Assembly (NCBI GenBank): GCA_943355055.1
Contig: CALREA010000010.1
Location: 1-36,656 of the forward strand
Origin: Candidatus Peribacteria bacterium
Lineage (GTDB): Bacteria > Patescibacteriota > Gracilibacteria > UBA1369 > UBA12463
Length of the DNA: 36,656 bases
Direction of reading: 5' to 3'
Shown: positions 15,953 through 23,724 of the stretch, piece after piece
Numbering within the stretch: position 1 is the first letter of the stretch
How the letters are laid out: each line of letters opens with the position of its first letter
Made by a program: the position numbers and the translations under genes
Notes under the pieces: model-generated
Seen by the model: the letters and a program-made list of their open reading frames with translations, nothing else
What the model was told of the DNA's origin: nothing
Databases searched by the model: none

Positions 15953-16231
15953 ATGCAAAGCAATACAGCAAATGGCTATCCATGGGAGATAGACGACCTA
16001 GAAGTAAATAAATCCGGACGTTATCATTCTGACTACAAAATGGGAAAAACCCTTGGCGGACCTCGCACTGAAGGTGATTATGATATGGAGGGTCCATTTA
16101 CAAAATTTGTTCCTCAAGAATTTACACCTCCCAATAATACAGCGGAAACGAGTCTAGGAATTATAAGGGCGACGGGGGTCAATACTCGTCACGGAATTAC
16201 GCGAGCAATGACGGTACAAAATGCCGCATAA
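15953..16231 (+). CDS. Unknown small polar protein
   Basis: 92 residues, polar, probably poorly structured (many Gly, Asn, Thr and Pro), with no known motif. It contains GYPWEIDDLEVNKSGRYHSD and PFTKFVPQEFTPPNN. A consensus -35 and fair -10 precede it, which supports expression. It ends just before the dnaK promoter. The function cannot be inferred. Confidence 0.45.
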   Translation: MQSNTANGYPWEIDDLEVNKSGRYHSDYKMGKTLGGPRTEGDYDMEGPFTKFVPQEFTPPNNTAETSLGIIRATGVNTRHGITRAMTVQNAA

Positions 16232-16259
16232 ACAACGAAAATAAAGCTAAATTTCACCC

Positions 16260-16288
16260 TTGACGACCCTTCATTAGCACTCTATAAT
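16260..16288 (+). promoter_or_regulatory. dnaK promoter
   Basis: TTGACG (16260-16265), exactly 17 bp, and a perfect TATAAT (16283-16288): a near-consensus housekeeping promoter. The -10 lies wholly inside the spacer of the CIRCE operator. The predicted leader is about 50 nt. Confidence 0.9.
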
Positions 16289-16300
16289 CTTGAGTGCTAA
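16274..16300 (+). promoter_or_regulatory. CIRCE operator (HrcA binding site)
   Basis: TTAGCACTC (16274-16282), 9-nt spacer, GAGTGCTAA (16292-16300): both arms are perfect matches to the CIRCE consensus with the standard spacing. HrcA bound here would cover the -10 box and the start site. Confidence 0.96.
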
Positions 16301-16344
16301 TTTAAAATTAGCCTTAATGTATCAATTTTAAACCCAACCATCGT

Positions 16345-18297
16345 ATGTCACGAATCATTGGAATCGATCTCGGAACCACCAACTCTTGCGTCTCAGTCAT
16401 GCAAGGTCAGGAGCCAACAGTAGTCCCAAATACCGAGGGCATGCGAACCACTCCCTCAATCGTCGCGATCGGCAAGGACGGCCAACGTATGGTCGGAATC
16501 CTCGCCAAGCGTCAGATCGTTATGAATCCGGAAAACACAATTTACTCCGCCAAGCGTCTCATTGGTCGTATGTACGACGAAATTAAGCCGCTGATCAGCA
16601 AGCTTTCATTCAAGGTAGTAAAGGGAAAAGATGGCGAACCGGAAATCGTTCTCGACGGAAAAGATCGCAAGCCACCGGAAATCTCCGCTATGGTACTCGC
16701 AAAATTGAAGGCCGATGCCGAGGCCTTCCTCGGTGAACCGGTCACTGAAGCCGTTATTACGGTGCCTGCTTACTTCAACGACTCTCAGCGTCAGGCAACA
16801 AAAGACGCAGGAAAGATCGCCGGTCTGGATGTGAAGCGTATCATCAATGAGCCGACTGCTGCGGCTCTGGCCTACGGCCTGGACAAGAAAAACAAAGCCT
16901 CCAAGGTCGTCGTATACGATTTGGGTGGTGGAACATTCGATGTGTCTATTCTCGATCTTGGCGATGGTGTCTTCGAGGTAATGTCCACAAACGGTGACAC
17001 GCAACTGGGTGGTGATGACTTCGATAACGCGATCGTTACGTACATTCTCGATGAATTCAAGAAGAGCGAGGGTATTGATCTTTCCAATGACAAACTCTCC
17101 CTCCAGCGCATACGTGACGAAGCGGAAAAAGCCAAGTGCGAACTTTCTACGCTCCAGGAGCGAGAAATCAACCTTCCGTATATCACATCAACATCTGCCG
17201 GCCCGAAACATCTCCAGATCAAACTCACCCGCGCCAAGCTCGAATCTCTCGTTGCCGACCTAATCCAACGCACCGAAGGCCCTTGTAAAAAAGCAATCGA
17301 GGATGCCAAGATAAAACTCTCCGAGATCGACGAGATTATTCTCGTAGGTGGTCAGACGCGTATGCCGGCTGTTCAGGAAATGGTGAAGAAAATATTCGGC
17401 AAAGAGCCACACAAAGGGATTAACCCGGACGAGGTCGTCGCCATCGGTGCGGCCATCCAGGGCGGTGTCCTCATGGGCGATGTGAAAGATATTCTCCTTC
17501 TCGACGTTACTCCCCTCTCTCTCGGTCTCGAGACGCTCGGCGGTGTCATGACCAAACTCATCGAACGCAACACGACCGTTCCAACATCCAAGTCTCAAAC
17601 ATTCTCAACCGCCGCCGACAACCAGACCTCCGTTGAAGTCCACGTCCTCCAGGGCGAACGACCAATGGCCTCTGATAACAAATCCCTCGGCAAATTTCAC
17701 CTCGATGGCATCCCACCAGCTCCCCGTGGCGTCCCGCAAGTCGAGGTCACCTTCGACATCGACGCCAATGGCATTCTTCACGTAAAAGCCCTTGAAAAAG
17801 CCACCAACAAAGAACAAAAGATCACTATCTCCGGCACCTCCAACATGTCCGAGGCCGAGATTGAAAAGATGCGCAAAGAAGCCGAACAGTACGCCGAAGA
17901 AGACAAGAAGCGTCTGGAACAAATCGAACTCCGCAACAAAAGCGAGGGACTCGTCCTTCAATCTGAAAAAACCTTGAAAGAAGTCGGCGACAAAGTGGGT
18001 GACGATATCAAGAAGCCGATTGTTGAAAAGATCGACGAACTCAAGAAGGTGCTTGAGAATAAGGATTCTCCAATGGAGACGCTGAAGGTCGCCTATGATT
18101 CGCTGTCGGAGGAATTACAGAAGGTCGGAAGTGAGTTGTATAAGCATGTGGGGCAGGATCAGGCGGCTGCGGGCACTGGAGCTGAAGGTGGTGCAGACAC
18201 GTCAGCCGACGAGGACGGCGTGAAAGTAAAAGATAATAACAAGAAAGATGATGCGGTTGAGGGGGAGGTGATTTCAGATGAGGACAAAAAAGAGTAA
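16345..18297 (+). CDS. dnaK: Chaperone DnaK (Hsp70)
   Basis: 650 residues, full length. ATP-driven chaperone that works with GrpE (encoded upstream) and normally DnaJ, which is not in the window. The nucleotide-binding domain (1-385) has [15 protein letters not shown] (5-19), [14 protein letters not shown] and [19 protein letters not shown]. The linker DVTPLSLG and substrate-binding beta domain follow, with [18 protein letters not shown]. The C-terminus is helical and ends in an acidic, Gly/Ala-containing tail. There is no Shine-Dalgarno. Transcription is controlled by HrcA/CIRCE. Three small genes follow from 18316. Confidence 0.98.
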   Translation: MSRIIGIDLGTTNSCVSVMQGQEPTVVPNTEGMRTTPSIVAIGKDGQRMVGILAKRQIVMNPENTIYSAKRLIGRMYDEIKPLISKLSFKVVKGKDGEPEIVLDGKDRKPPEISAMVLAKLKADAEAFLGEPVTEAVITVPAYFNDSQRQATKDAGKIAGLDVKRIINEPTAAALAYGLDKKNKASKVVVYDLGGGTFDVSILDLGDGVFEVMSTNGDTQLGGDDFDNAIVTYILDEFKKSEGIDLSNDKLSLQRIRDEAEKAKCELSTLQEREINLPYITSTSAGPKHLQIKLTRAKLESLVADLIQRTEGPCKKAIEDAKIKLSEIDEIILVGGQTRMPAVQEMVKKIFGKEPHKGINPDEVVAIGAAIQGGVLMGDVKDILLLDVTPLSLGLETLGGVMTKLIERNTTVPTSKSQTFSTAADNQTSVEVHVLQGERPMASDNKSLGKFHLDGIPPAPRGVPQVEVTFDIDANGILHVKALEKATNKEQKITISGTSNMSEAEIEKMRKEAEQYAEEDKKRLEQIELRNKSEGLVLQSEKTLKEVGDKVGDDIKKPIVEKIDELKKVLENKDSPMETLKVAYDSLSEELQKVGSELYKHVGQDQAAAGTGAEGGADTSADEDGVKVKDNNKKDDAVEGEVISDEDKKE

Positions 18298-18315
18298 TTC
18301 AATAATTTAATATTT

Positions 18316-18471
18316 ATGACAGACACATTCGTCACATTACTGAATTTCAAGTGCAACAGCTGTAGCTGTACGATAGGCCAATTTATTCACAAAAAAGAGG
18401 AGAAGGAAGAAAAAATTAAGTGCCCTAACTGTAAATCGGATGACTGCGCATACAACACATATCTCCAATAG
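18316..18471 (+). CDS. Small zinc-ribbon protein
   Basis: 51 residues. Two cysteine clusters, CNSCSC (13-18) and CPNC (36-39), flank a Lys/Glu-rich loop, with one more Cys at about 44. This is the pattern of a zinc ribbon in small nucleic-acid- or protein-binding proteins. It starts 18 bp after the dnaK stop and ends 1 bp before the next ATG, so it is probably in an operon with the small membrane protein. The short length makes chance possible, but the paired cysteines and tight packing argue for a real gene. Confidence 0.6.
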   Translation: MTDTFVTLLNFKCNSCSCTIGQFIHKKEEKEEKIKCPNCKSDDCAYNTYLQ

Positions 18472-18472
18472 A

Positions 18473-18685
18473 ATGGCGACCTACATATCAATTTTTGGCC
18501 TGGTATTAAATTTCATCGGATCCCTTATGATTACGTTCTCGGCGATAGAAAATCCAAGCGGAGTACATAGCCTAATCAATGGAAAGAAAATTTTTTTAGC
18601 ATCTCTAGACCCTAAAATTTTGAAAATTGGAATTGGAACACTCTCGATCGGATTTTTAGTCCAGTTAATAGCATACCTTGTATGA
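18473..18685 (+). CDS. Small two-helix membrane protein
   Basis: 70 residues from the ATG at 18473, chosen because it follows the preceding stop by 1 bp; a longer in-frame version without ATG would overlap the zinc-ribbon gene. Two transmembrane helices (about 4-24, ISIFGLVLNFIGSLMITF, and 49-69, IGIGTLSIGFLVQLIAYLV) are joined by a polar loop. I do not know a named family. It lies 3 bp before the next gene. Confidence 0.6.
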   Translation: MATYISIFGLVLNFIGSLMITFSAIENPSGVHSLINGKKIFLASLDPKILKIGIGTLSIGFLVQLIAYLV

Positions 18686-18688
18686 TAC

Positions 18689-19066
18689 ATGGAGACCTCC
18701 GATCAATTCATCGCCAGAAAAGACGCGCAATTTAAAAAAACAGCCCTAAAACCACTAAAGGACGTTACTAGGAAAGGCACTCACGAATTTAAACGTGAAG
18801 CATGGACATTCATGGTTCAGTATAATATCAAAACGAAAGTTTTTAGTATTGAACGTCTCAGAAGAGTCGCAATCAACGGAGAAACGATGCACCGAGAACT
18901 AAAAATTGGCGACATTGAATATCGAATTGGATATTGGATTGTAGGACAAATTGGCCGGGCCAAAGACAGGTGGACGTGGGGGCAGTTTTGCTAGACGATA
19001 CCGGCGGAAGATGTGGGGAGGTTGATGGAGAAGGCGAGGGGGGAAGGGACGGTGATTGATATATAA
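18689..19066 (+). pseudogene. Small conserved-type gene interrupted by an in-frame TAG
   Basis: The first part (18689-18994) encodes 101 residues ending RAKDRWTWGQFC. After TAG (18992-18994) the same frame stays open for 23 more codons (TIPAEDVGRLMEKARGEGTV...) to TAA at 19064-19066. From memory, CPR proteins of this kind (REAWTFMVQYNI ... IGYWIVGQIGR ... WTWGQFC) continue with a P-x-I-P-x-E-D-type helix, so the TAG appears to be a premature stop in the final helix, not the native end. It could still make a shortened protein. This has not been checked by alignment. It is the third gene of the small cluster after dnaK. Confidence 0.5.
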
Positions 19067-19113
19067 TCCGCCAGAATAGTTAGGCGAACACAAGTGAGAT
19101 TGTGTAGATTTTA

Positions 19114-19142
19114 TTGACGGTGAGTAAATATTCACCTATTCT
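19114..19142 (+). promoter_or_regulatory. Promoter of the Bro-N gene
   Basis: TTGACG (19114-19119), 17 bp, TATTCT (19137-19142), about 28 nt before the ATG at 19171. Confidence 0.6.
19119..19136. promoter_or_regulatory. Operator-like palindrome filling the -35/-10 spacer
   Basis: The 18 bp from 19119 form arms GGTGA and TCACC around GTAAATAT, which is itself nearly symmetric. The site fills the promoter spacer, where a bound repressor would block polymerase; autoregulation by the Bro-N or HigA-type protein is possible. Confidence 0.45.
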
Positions 19143-19170
19143 GACGGTACTATTTAATAATCAAAAAAAT

Positions 19171-19986
19171 ATGGAACCAACGAAAATTGCATTATTTAAT
19201 GGCAAGCAGATACGAAAAGCGCTACACGATAACGAGTGGTGGTTTTCGGTAGTGGACATTGTTAGCGCACTTACTAAGAGCGAAAATCCAAATGATTATT
19301 GGTTCAAAATGAAAATTCGAGTAAAAAGTGAGGATGGTTTTGAAGTATCGACAATTTGTCGACAGTTGAAATTACTAGCTCCTGATAACAAAATGCGCGA
19401 AACCGACTGTGCCAACACCGAAGGAGTATTTCGCATAATTCAATCCATCCCCTCTCCAAAGGCCGAACCGTTCAAGCGATGGCTGGCAAAGGTGGGGTAT
19501 GAGCGAGTACAGGAGATAGAGGATCCGGAACTGGCAAGCAAGCGAACGAGGGCCATCTATAAGGCAAAGGGATACAGTGATGGATGGATCGAAAAGCGCA
19601 TGCGGGGAATTGTCATTCGCGAAGAACTGACCGACGAGTGGAAGAATCGTGGGGCAAAATTCGGTCAAGACTATGAGATTTTGACGGCGGAAATTTCAAA
19701 AGCCACATTTGGGGTTACCCCTAGGGAATACAGGGAACTCAAAAGTCTCAAGCGGGAGAATCTACGTGATCACATGAACGATCTCGAACTTATTTTTAAT
19801 ATGCTTGGCGAACGAGCCACCACGGAAATTCATCGCACGGAAGACTCCAAAGGCATTCAAAAGCTCAAAAGCGATGCAAAAGCCGGAGGAGATATTGCCG
19901 GTAGCGCACGAGAAAAACTCGAAGAGCGACTAGGAAGATCCATCGTGACAAAAAGAAATTTTCTGAAAAACAAAGCTGGAATATAA
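19171..19986 (+). CDS. Bro-N domain protein (antirepressor/DinD-like)
   Basis: 271 residues from the ATG at 19171; an in-frame extension to 19114 would start inside the promoter and is rejected. The N-terminal Bro-N domain (about 1-110) is clear: KIALFNGKQIRKALHDNEWW, FSVVDIVSALTKSENPNDYW, STICRQLKLLAPDNKMRETD, then the conserved GVFRIIQSIPSPKAEPFKRW and LAKVGYERVQEIEDPELA. The rest is helical and basic, ending KLEERLGRSIVTKRNF. Such proteins occur as phage antirepressors and as DNA-damage-inducible DinD-like proteins; here it is chromosomal with no phage genes around. Function is inferred as DNA-linked regulation. Confidence 0.82.
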   Translation: MEPTKIALFNGKQIRKALHDNEWWFSVVDIVSALTKSENPNDYWFKMKIRVKSEDGFEVSTICRQLKLLAPDNKMRETDCANTEGVFRIIQSIPSPKAEPFKRWLAKVGYERVQEIEDPELASKRTRAIYKAKGYSDGWIEKRMRGIVIREELTDEWKNRGAKFGQDYEILTAEISKATFGVTPREYRELKSLKRENLRDHMNDLELIFNMLGERATTEIHRTEDSKGIQKLKSDAKAGGDIAGSAREKLEERLGRSIVTKRNFLKNKAGI

Positions 19987-20004
19987 TAACCATTGTCGTT
20001 ATTA
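19984..20004. promoter_or_regulatory. Inverted repeat upstream of the HigA-type gene
   Basis: TAATAAC (19984-19990), 7-nt spacer, GTTATTA (19998-20004). It overlaps the Bro-N stop codon and lies 26 bp before the HigA-type ATG, a suitable place for an antitoxin autoregulatory site. Confidence 0.4.
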
Positions 20005-20029
20005 ACGGACCCCGCTAATATGTATCCAC

Positions 20030-20326
20030 ATGTCTCACAAAATCAAACCAATTCATCCCGGAGAAATTCTGCTCGAAGAATTCCTCAAGCCCTTGAAGAT
20101 CAGCCAATATCGATTGGCGATCGATGTTCACGTACCACCACGACGCATCAATGAAATTATTCATGGCGAACGGGGAATTTCGGCGAACACCGCACTGCGA
20201 CTAGCGAAATACTTCGGCAATGCAGCAGAATTCTGGCTCAATCTTCAGATTCGATATGAATTACTTACTGAAGAACAAACTATGGAAAGCGAATTAAAAA
20301 ATAACGTATTGGTACTGCAAAGCTGA
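20030..20326 (+). CDS. HigA/VapI-family antitoxin-type regulator, orphan
   Basis: 98 residues, the usual length. IKPIHPGEILLEEFLKPLKI (5-24) opens the family, followed by an XRE helix-turn-helix (SQYRLAIDVHVPPRRINEII, then HGERGISANTALRLAKYFG) and FWLNLQIRYEL. HigA antitoxins neutralise HigB RNases and repress their own operon. HigB normally lies just upstream; here that place is taken by the Bro-N gene, and no HigB-like frame is visible nearby. It may be a free regulator, or may partner with the Bro-N protein or the unknown gene at 20359. It ends with tandem TGA stops. Confidence 0.88.
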   Translation: MSHKIKPIHPGEILLEEFLKPLKISQYRLAIDVHVPPRRINEIIHGERGISANTALRLAKYFGNAAEFWLNLQIRYELLTEEQTMESELKNNVLVLQS

Positions 20327-20358
20327 TGAATATTTTTCTGAACTTTAAATAAACGTTC

Positions 20359-20841
20359 ATGCTCACCACCACCGAATCACAACGTCAAATACCCCTCATG
20401 TCCGCCATTCGCGAAGACTTCTATAAATTGCTCGAGCAAGATCACGGGTACGTCAGGACGGCAAAATCACGCATACCGAGGATCGGGAAATGGCAAATCA
20501 TGACAAAAGACAATGTCGAAATTTCAGCGGAAGATGTTTCCTACAAAACGGCTCTGAGAGCCATTGCCATCACCGGTGACAAAAACGCAGACGTGCATAG
20601 ATTGGCACACGATTACGCGAAAATACAGATATACATTGACGTTCCGGTAGAGAGAAAAGCGGATAGATTCTTCACCGTCCATCATAGCCGACAATACCAA
20701 TATCTGCGTCAGCAGGCGAATATAGTACTCCAAACTCGGGAAGATATTCATAAAAGGCTACAAGAGATTCTCCAGCTCGCAAAATGGGGAGCAGGTCTTC
20801 TCGGTATCTCCAAAGAATCAATGCATGATTACGTTCAATAA
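20359..20841 (+). CDS. Unknown protein downstream of HigA-type gene
   Basis: 160 residues, not recognised, soluble, mixed helix and strand, basic. Segments include QDHGYVRTAKSRIPRIGKWQ and VERKADRFFTVHHSRQYQYL. It begins 32 bp after the HigA-type stop on the same strand, so cotranscription and a toxin-like role are possible, but no toxin motif is visible. The serS promoter follows it. Confidence 0.6.
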   Translation: MLTTTESQRQIPLMSAIREDFYKLLEQDHGYVRTAKSRIPRIGKWQIMTKDNVEISAEDVSYKTALRAIAITGDKNADVHRLAHDYAKIQIYIDVPVERKADRFFTVHHSRQYQYLRQQANIVLQTREDIHKRLQEILQLAKWGAGLLGISKESMHDYVQ

Positions 20842-20876
20842 TCGAAAAACGATAATCAAGAAAATCACACATCAAC

Positions 20877-20906
20877 TTGCAAAAAAGCCTCAAAATCCCC
20901 TACACT
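20877..20906 (+). promoter_or_regulatory. serS promoter candidate
   Basis: TTGCAA (20877-20882), 18 bp, TACACT (20901-20906), predicted leader about 30 nt to the ATG at 20943. Confidence 0.5.
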
Positions 20907-20942
20907 AGGCACGGTTCAGCTCCATATTGTAACACCCATCCC

Positions 20943-22226
20943 ATGCTCGACATCAAATTTATCCGTGAAAATCTCGAAATCGTACGAAAAGCCGCGCGCG
21001 TAAAACGAGTAACGGTAGACCTGGATCAACTCATTACGCTCGATGATCGACGACGTGAACTTCTTCAGAAGGTAGAGGCGATTCGAGGGGAGAAGAATAA
21101 AGCCTCGGAAAGCATTCCAAAAATGAAGGGTGAAGAAAAACAGGCACTTCTCGACAAAATGAAGTCATACTCCGCTGAAGAAAAAACACTCGATGAAGAT
21201 TTGAAAGACGTAGAAAGAGAATTATTGAAACTCATGTTATTGGTTCCAGCAGTACCATCTAGCGAAGCGCCAGAAGGCAAAGACGACAGCGAAAACGTCG
21301 AGCTCTACAAGGTCGGAACGCCACCAACGTTCGACGGTTTCACTCCGAAAGACCACGTCACCCTCGGCGAGGAACTCGACCTGATAGACATTCCGCGCGG
21401 CACCAAAATCGCCGGAGCACGCAGCTACTTCCTGAAAGGCGACGCACTCCTCCTGGAAAACGCCGTCATGCGCTTCACGATCGACTTACTCATAAGCAAA
21501 GGATTCACTCCATTTTCCGTGCCACTCATGGTAAACAACGACGCGATGACCGGAACCGGATACTTCCCGGGTGGCGAAGAATCCGCCTACAAACTCGAAC
21601 GTGACGACCTCAATCTCATCGGTACCTCCGAAGTCTCCGTGACCTCATACCACCGTGATGAAATTCTCACCGAAGAAGAACTCCCAAAACTCTATGCCGG
21701 ATATTCTTCTTGTTTCCGTCGAGAAGCCGGAACCTATGGCAAAGACACCCGAGGTCTCTATCGCGTGCATCAGTTCCAAAAAGTGGAACAGGTGGTCGTA
21801 TGCAAAAACTCCGAAGAAGAATCGCAAAAGATGTTCGACCTCCTCTTGAACAACGCCAAAGAAGTCCTGGAAAAGCTCGGACTCGCCTATCGCGTGGTGG
21901 CCGTCTGCACGGGCGATATGGGCCAAGGTCAGGTTTACAAAAACGATATTGAAACCTGGATGCCATCAAGAAACGGCTACGGGGAAACCCACTCCTGTTC
22001 GATGTTCTTCGACTTCCAGGCTCGCCGCCTCAATCTCCGCTACAAGGATGCTCAGGGAAAAAATCACTTCTGCTACACCCTCAACAACACCGCCATCGCC
22101 TCCCCGCGCGTCCTCATCCCCCTTCTTGAGTGCTATCAAAACCAAGACGGCTCGATCACCATTCCGGAGGTACTTAGGCCATATATGAACGGTCGCAGCA
22201 AGATAGAAAAACGAAACAAAAATTGA
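20943..22226 (+). CDS. serS: Seryl-tRNA synthetase
   Basis: 427 residues from the ATG at 20943; a longer in-frame version would begin at a TTG inside the promoter and adds residues unlike the family, whose N-terminus is MLDIKFIRENLEIVR. It charges tRNA-Ser, a class II synthetase. The N-terminal coiled-coil arm (about 25-110) binds the tRNA long variable arm. Motif 2 is in SSCFRREAGTYGKDTRGLYRVHQFQKVE; motif 3 is near NNTAIASPRVLIPLLE (only part quoted). The usual YxEisSCSN of the active site reads YGETHSCSMFFDFQARR, a mild variation. The gene ends in TGA, which shows UGA is a stop in this organism. Confidence 0.96.
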   Translation: MLDIKFIRENLEIVRKAARVKRVTVDLDQLITLDDRRRELLQKVEAIRGEKNKASESIPKMKGEEKQALLDKMKSYSAEEKTLDEDLKDVERELLKLMLLVPAVPSSEAPEGKDDSENVELYKVGTPPTFDGFTPKDHVTLGEELDLIDIPRGTKIAGARSYFLKGDALLLENAVMRFTIDLLISKGFTPFSVPLMVNNDAMTGTGYFPGGEESAYKLERDDLNLIGTSEVSVTSYHRDEILTEEELPKLYAGYSSCFRREAGTYGKDTRGLYRVHQFQKVEQVVVCKNSEEESQKMFDLLLNNAKEVLEKLGLAYRVVAVCTGDMGQGQVYKNDIETWMPSRNGYGETHSCSMFFDFQARRLNLRYKDAQGKNHFCYTLNNTAIASPRVLIPLLECYQNQDGSITIPEVLRPYMNGRSKIEKRNKN

Positions 22227-22232
22227 CATATG

Positions 22233-22266
22233 GTGGCATATCGTTTAAAACGAGAGCCACTATAAT
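22233..22266 (+). promoter_or_regulatory. Inverted repeat and -10 box before the gene at 22275
   Basis: GTGGC (22233-22237) and GCCAC (22256-22260) enclose CGTTT/AAACG (22242-22252), directly followed by a perfect TATAAT (22261-22266). The hairpin could end serS transcripts or act as an operator. TTGACA at 22223 is too far (32 bp) to be its -35. Only 8 nt separate the -10 from the ATG. Confidence 0.4.
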
Positions 22267-22274
22267 ATCAACTC

Positions 22275-23711
22275 ATGAAACCTTCAGCTTCGCCTGAATC
22301 ACCAAGTCGCATAACCCCGGAACTAAAAAAAGGAATTATAGGCATAGCGCTCACTATTGGAGCCGCTATCGGATTTATGGAGCTCAAGGAAAAAGATCCG
22401 GAAAACGAGATCATCCTAGGCATTGAAAGCGTAAGAGACGCCGTCAAAGATGCTATTGCAGGGAAAAACGTGGAAGCAGAAAGGAAAATTGAAGAAGCTA
22501 CCATTCGTTGGAACGTACTCGCGTATCGATCAGAACCTGACTTCGAAAAAGGAGGAAAAATCGGAACATTTAAAAAAGGTACAAAACTACACATCATAGA
22601 AAAAAGGGGCTGGTGGTTAAAAGTAAAAAAACCGGAATCTGAAAATGAAACCGTGTGGATTTGGAGCGGCTATTTGAAAAAAGAAGAAGAAATCAAAGCA
22701 GGAAAAAGTGTAGCGATCACCTACGGCGAAAAAGCACGTGGCATTGCGCAAATTGAAACAATACAACGATCGGCAGCCGACGAACACTTCGATTTCAGCA
22801 TGGAAGAAGAAGCGCGAATTCGAGCATACGCCGACGAGAGAAAAACATTTAAACATGGAATAGACAGTATTAATCGAACCTTCGATCATCGGCTCATAGA
22901 TCATGAAATTCTTTTAGCCAACATTATGCAAAAAGAAGGAAGTACATCCAGCCCGGGAATAGTGGATCTCAGGAAAATTCTATTTCCGCACGCTGAAATT
23001 AAACCGATATTCATCGACATCGGCCCAGGTCTTGCAAATCCAGAAGCCGCAAAAGGAGGCAAAGGGAAGCCAGGAATCACGCTTCAGGAAATTGCAGCTA
23101 AATTCCCTGACATGCCATCGATCGGGATAGATCTGCCGTACCAAATAAATGCCTTTTTCGGGAATAAACCAGAATATCTAATTGATGAAGATAAACAACA
23201 AGAATTCCTCAATCGAAATAACATTCATTTAATTTCCGGAAATGGCCTATCTCGCCTCTCAAATCTATGGAAAAATGAAAACAATAACCCAGTTCCAAAT
23301 AAAAAACGACCGGAAATCACCGCACAATCAACACCAATTATCCGAAGCGCGAACGCATTGGATCTCTATGTCAGCAACCGGGCAGCAAAAGTAGCACTCT
23401 CAAAAATTGCGGAAGATTACAAATCAAATGCCATTATGTTGCTCTACAATAGAGAAATCATGGTAAAACCAGCACAGTCAACACAATGGACTATAGTTGG
23501 ACAAACATCCGGAAGAGGATTTCAACATTTTTCACGATCACTCGATCTTCAAAAAGGTGAATTGCCCTACAGACTCGATGCGGGAAAATTAAACAAAATG
23601 ACAGAAGTATACGCAAGAACCTACGGAAAATCATCGGAAAAACTCCTGGAAAATACACCTGGCGGTGGAAGTATAACATCTCACGGGGCATCACTCGGGT
23701 TACAAGAATAA
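22275..23711 (+). CDS. Membrane-anchored SH3 and methyltransferase-like protein
   Basis: 478 residues. One hydrophobic segment near the N-terminus (about 19-36, KGIIGIALTIGAAIGFME) is a likely membrane anchor. A bacterial SH3-type domain spans about 76-137: NVLAYRSEPDFEKGGKIG, TKLHIIEKRGWWLKV, VWIWSGYL. From about 240 a Rossmann-like domain appears, with PIFIDIGPGLANPEA (244-258) like SAM-methyltransferase motif I and SIGIDLP (282-288) like the motif II acidic position, then a C-terminal QTSGRGFQHFSRS region. The combination is unfamiliar to me. Methyltransferase activity is a guess from the glycine loop. If the anchor puts the body outside the cytoplasm, SAM would not be available, so topology matters. 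Confidence 0.55.
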   Translation: MKPSASPESPSRITPELKKGIIGIALTIGAAIGFMELKEKDPENEIILGIESVRDAVKDAIAGKNVEAERKIEEATIRWNVLAYRSEPDFEKGGKIGTFKKGTKLHIIEKRGWWLKVKKPESENETVWIWSGYLKKEEEIKAGKSVAITYGEKARGIAQIETIQRSAADEHFDFSMEEEARIRAYADERKTFKHGIDSINRTFDHRLIDHEILLANIMQKEGSTSSPGIVDLRKILFPHAEIKPIFIDIGPGLANPEAAKGGKGKPGITLQEIAAKFPDMPSIGIDLPYQINAFFGNKPEYLIDEDKQQEFLNRNNIHLISGNGLSRLSNLWKNENNNPVPNKKRPEITAQSTPIIRSANALDLYVSNRAAKVALSKIAEDYKSNAIMLLYNREIMVKPAQSTQWTIVGQTSGRGFQHFSRSLDLQKGELPYRLDAGKLNKMTEVYARTYGKSSEKLLENTPGGGSITSHGASLGLQE

Positions 23712-23724
23712 GTGAATCTACTGC

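Noticed and set aside
19114-19170. 19-residue N-terminal extension of the Bro-N protein
   Set aside because: It would start with TTG at the -35 box and run through the promoter and operator; the ATG at 19171 begins the family sequence.
22223-22266. TTGACA with TATAAT before the SH3 gene as one promoter
   Set aside because: The spacing is 32 bp, twice the functional distance; only the -10 is kept as a candidate.
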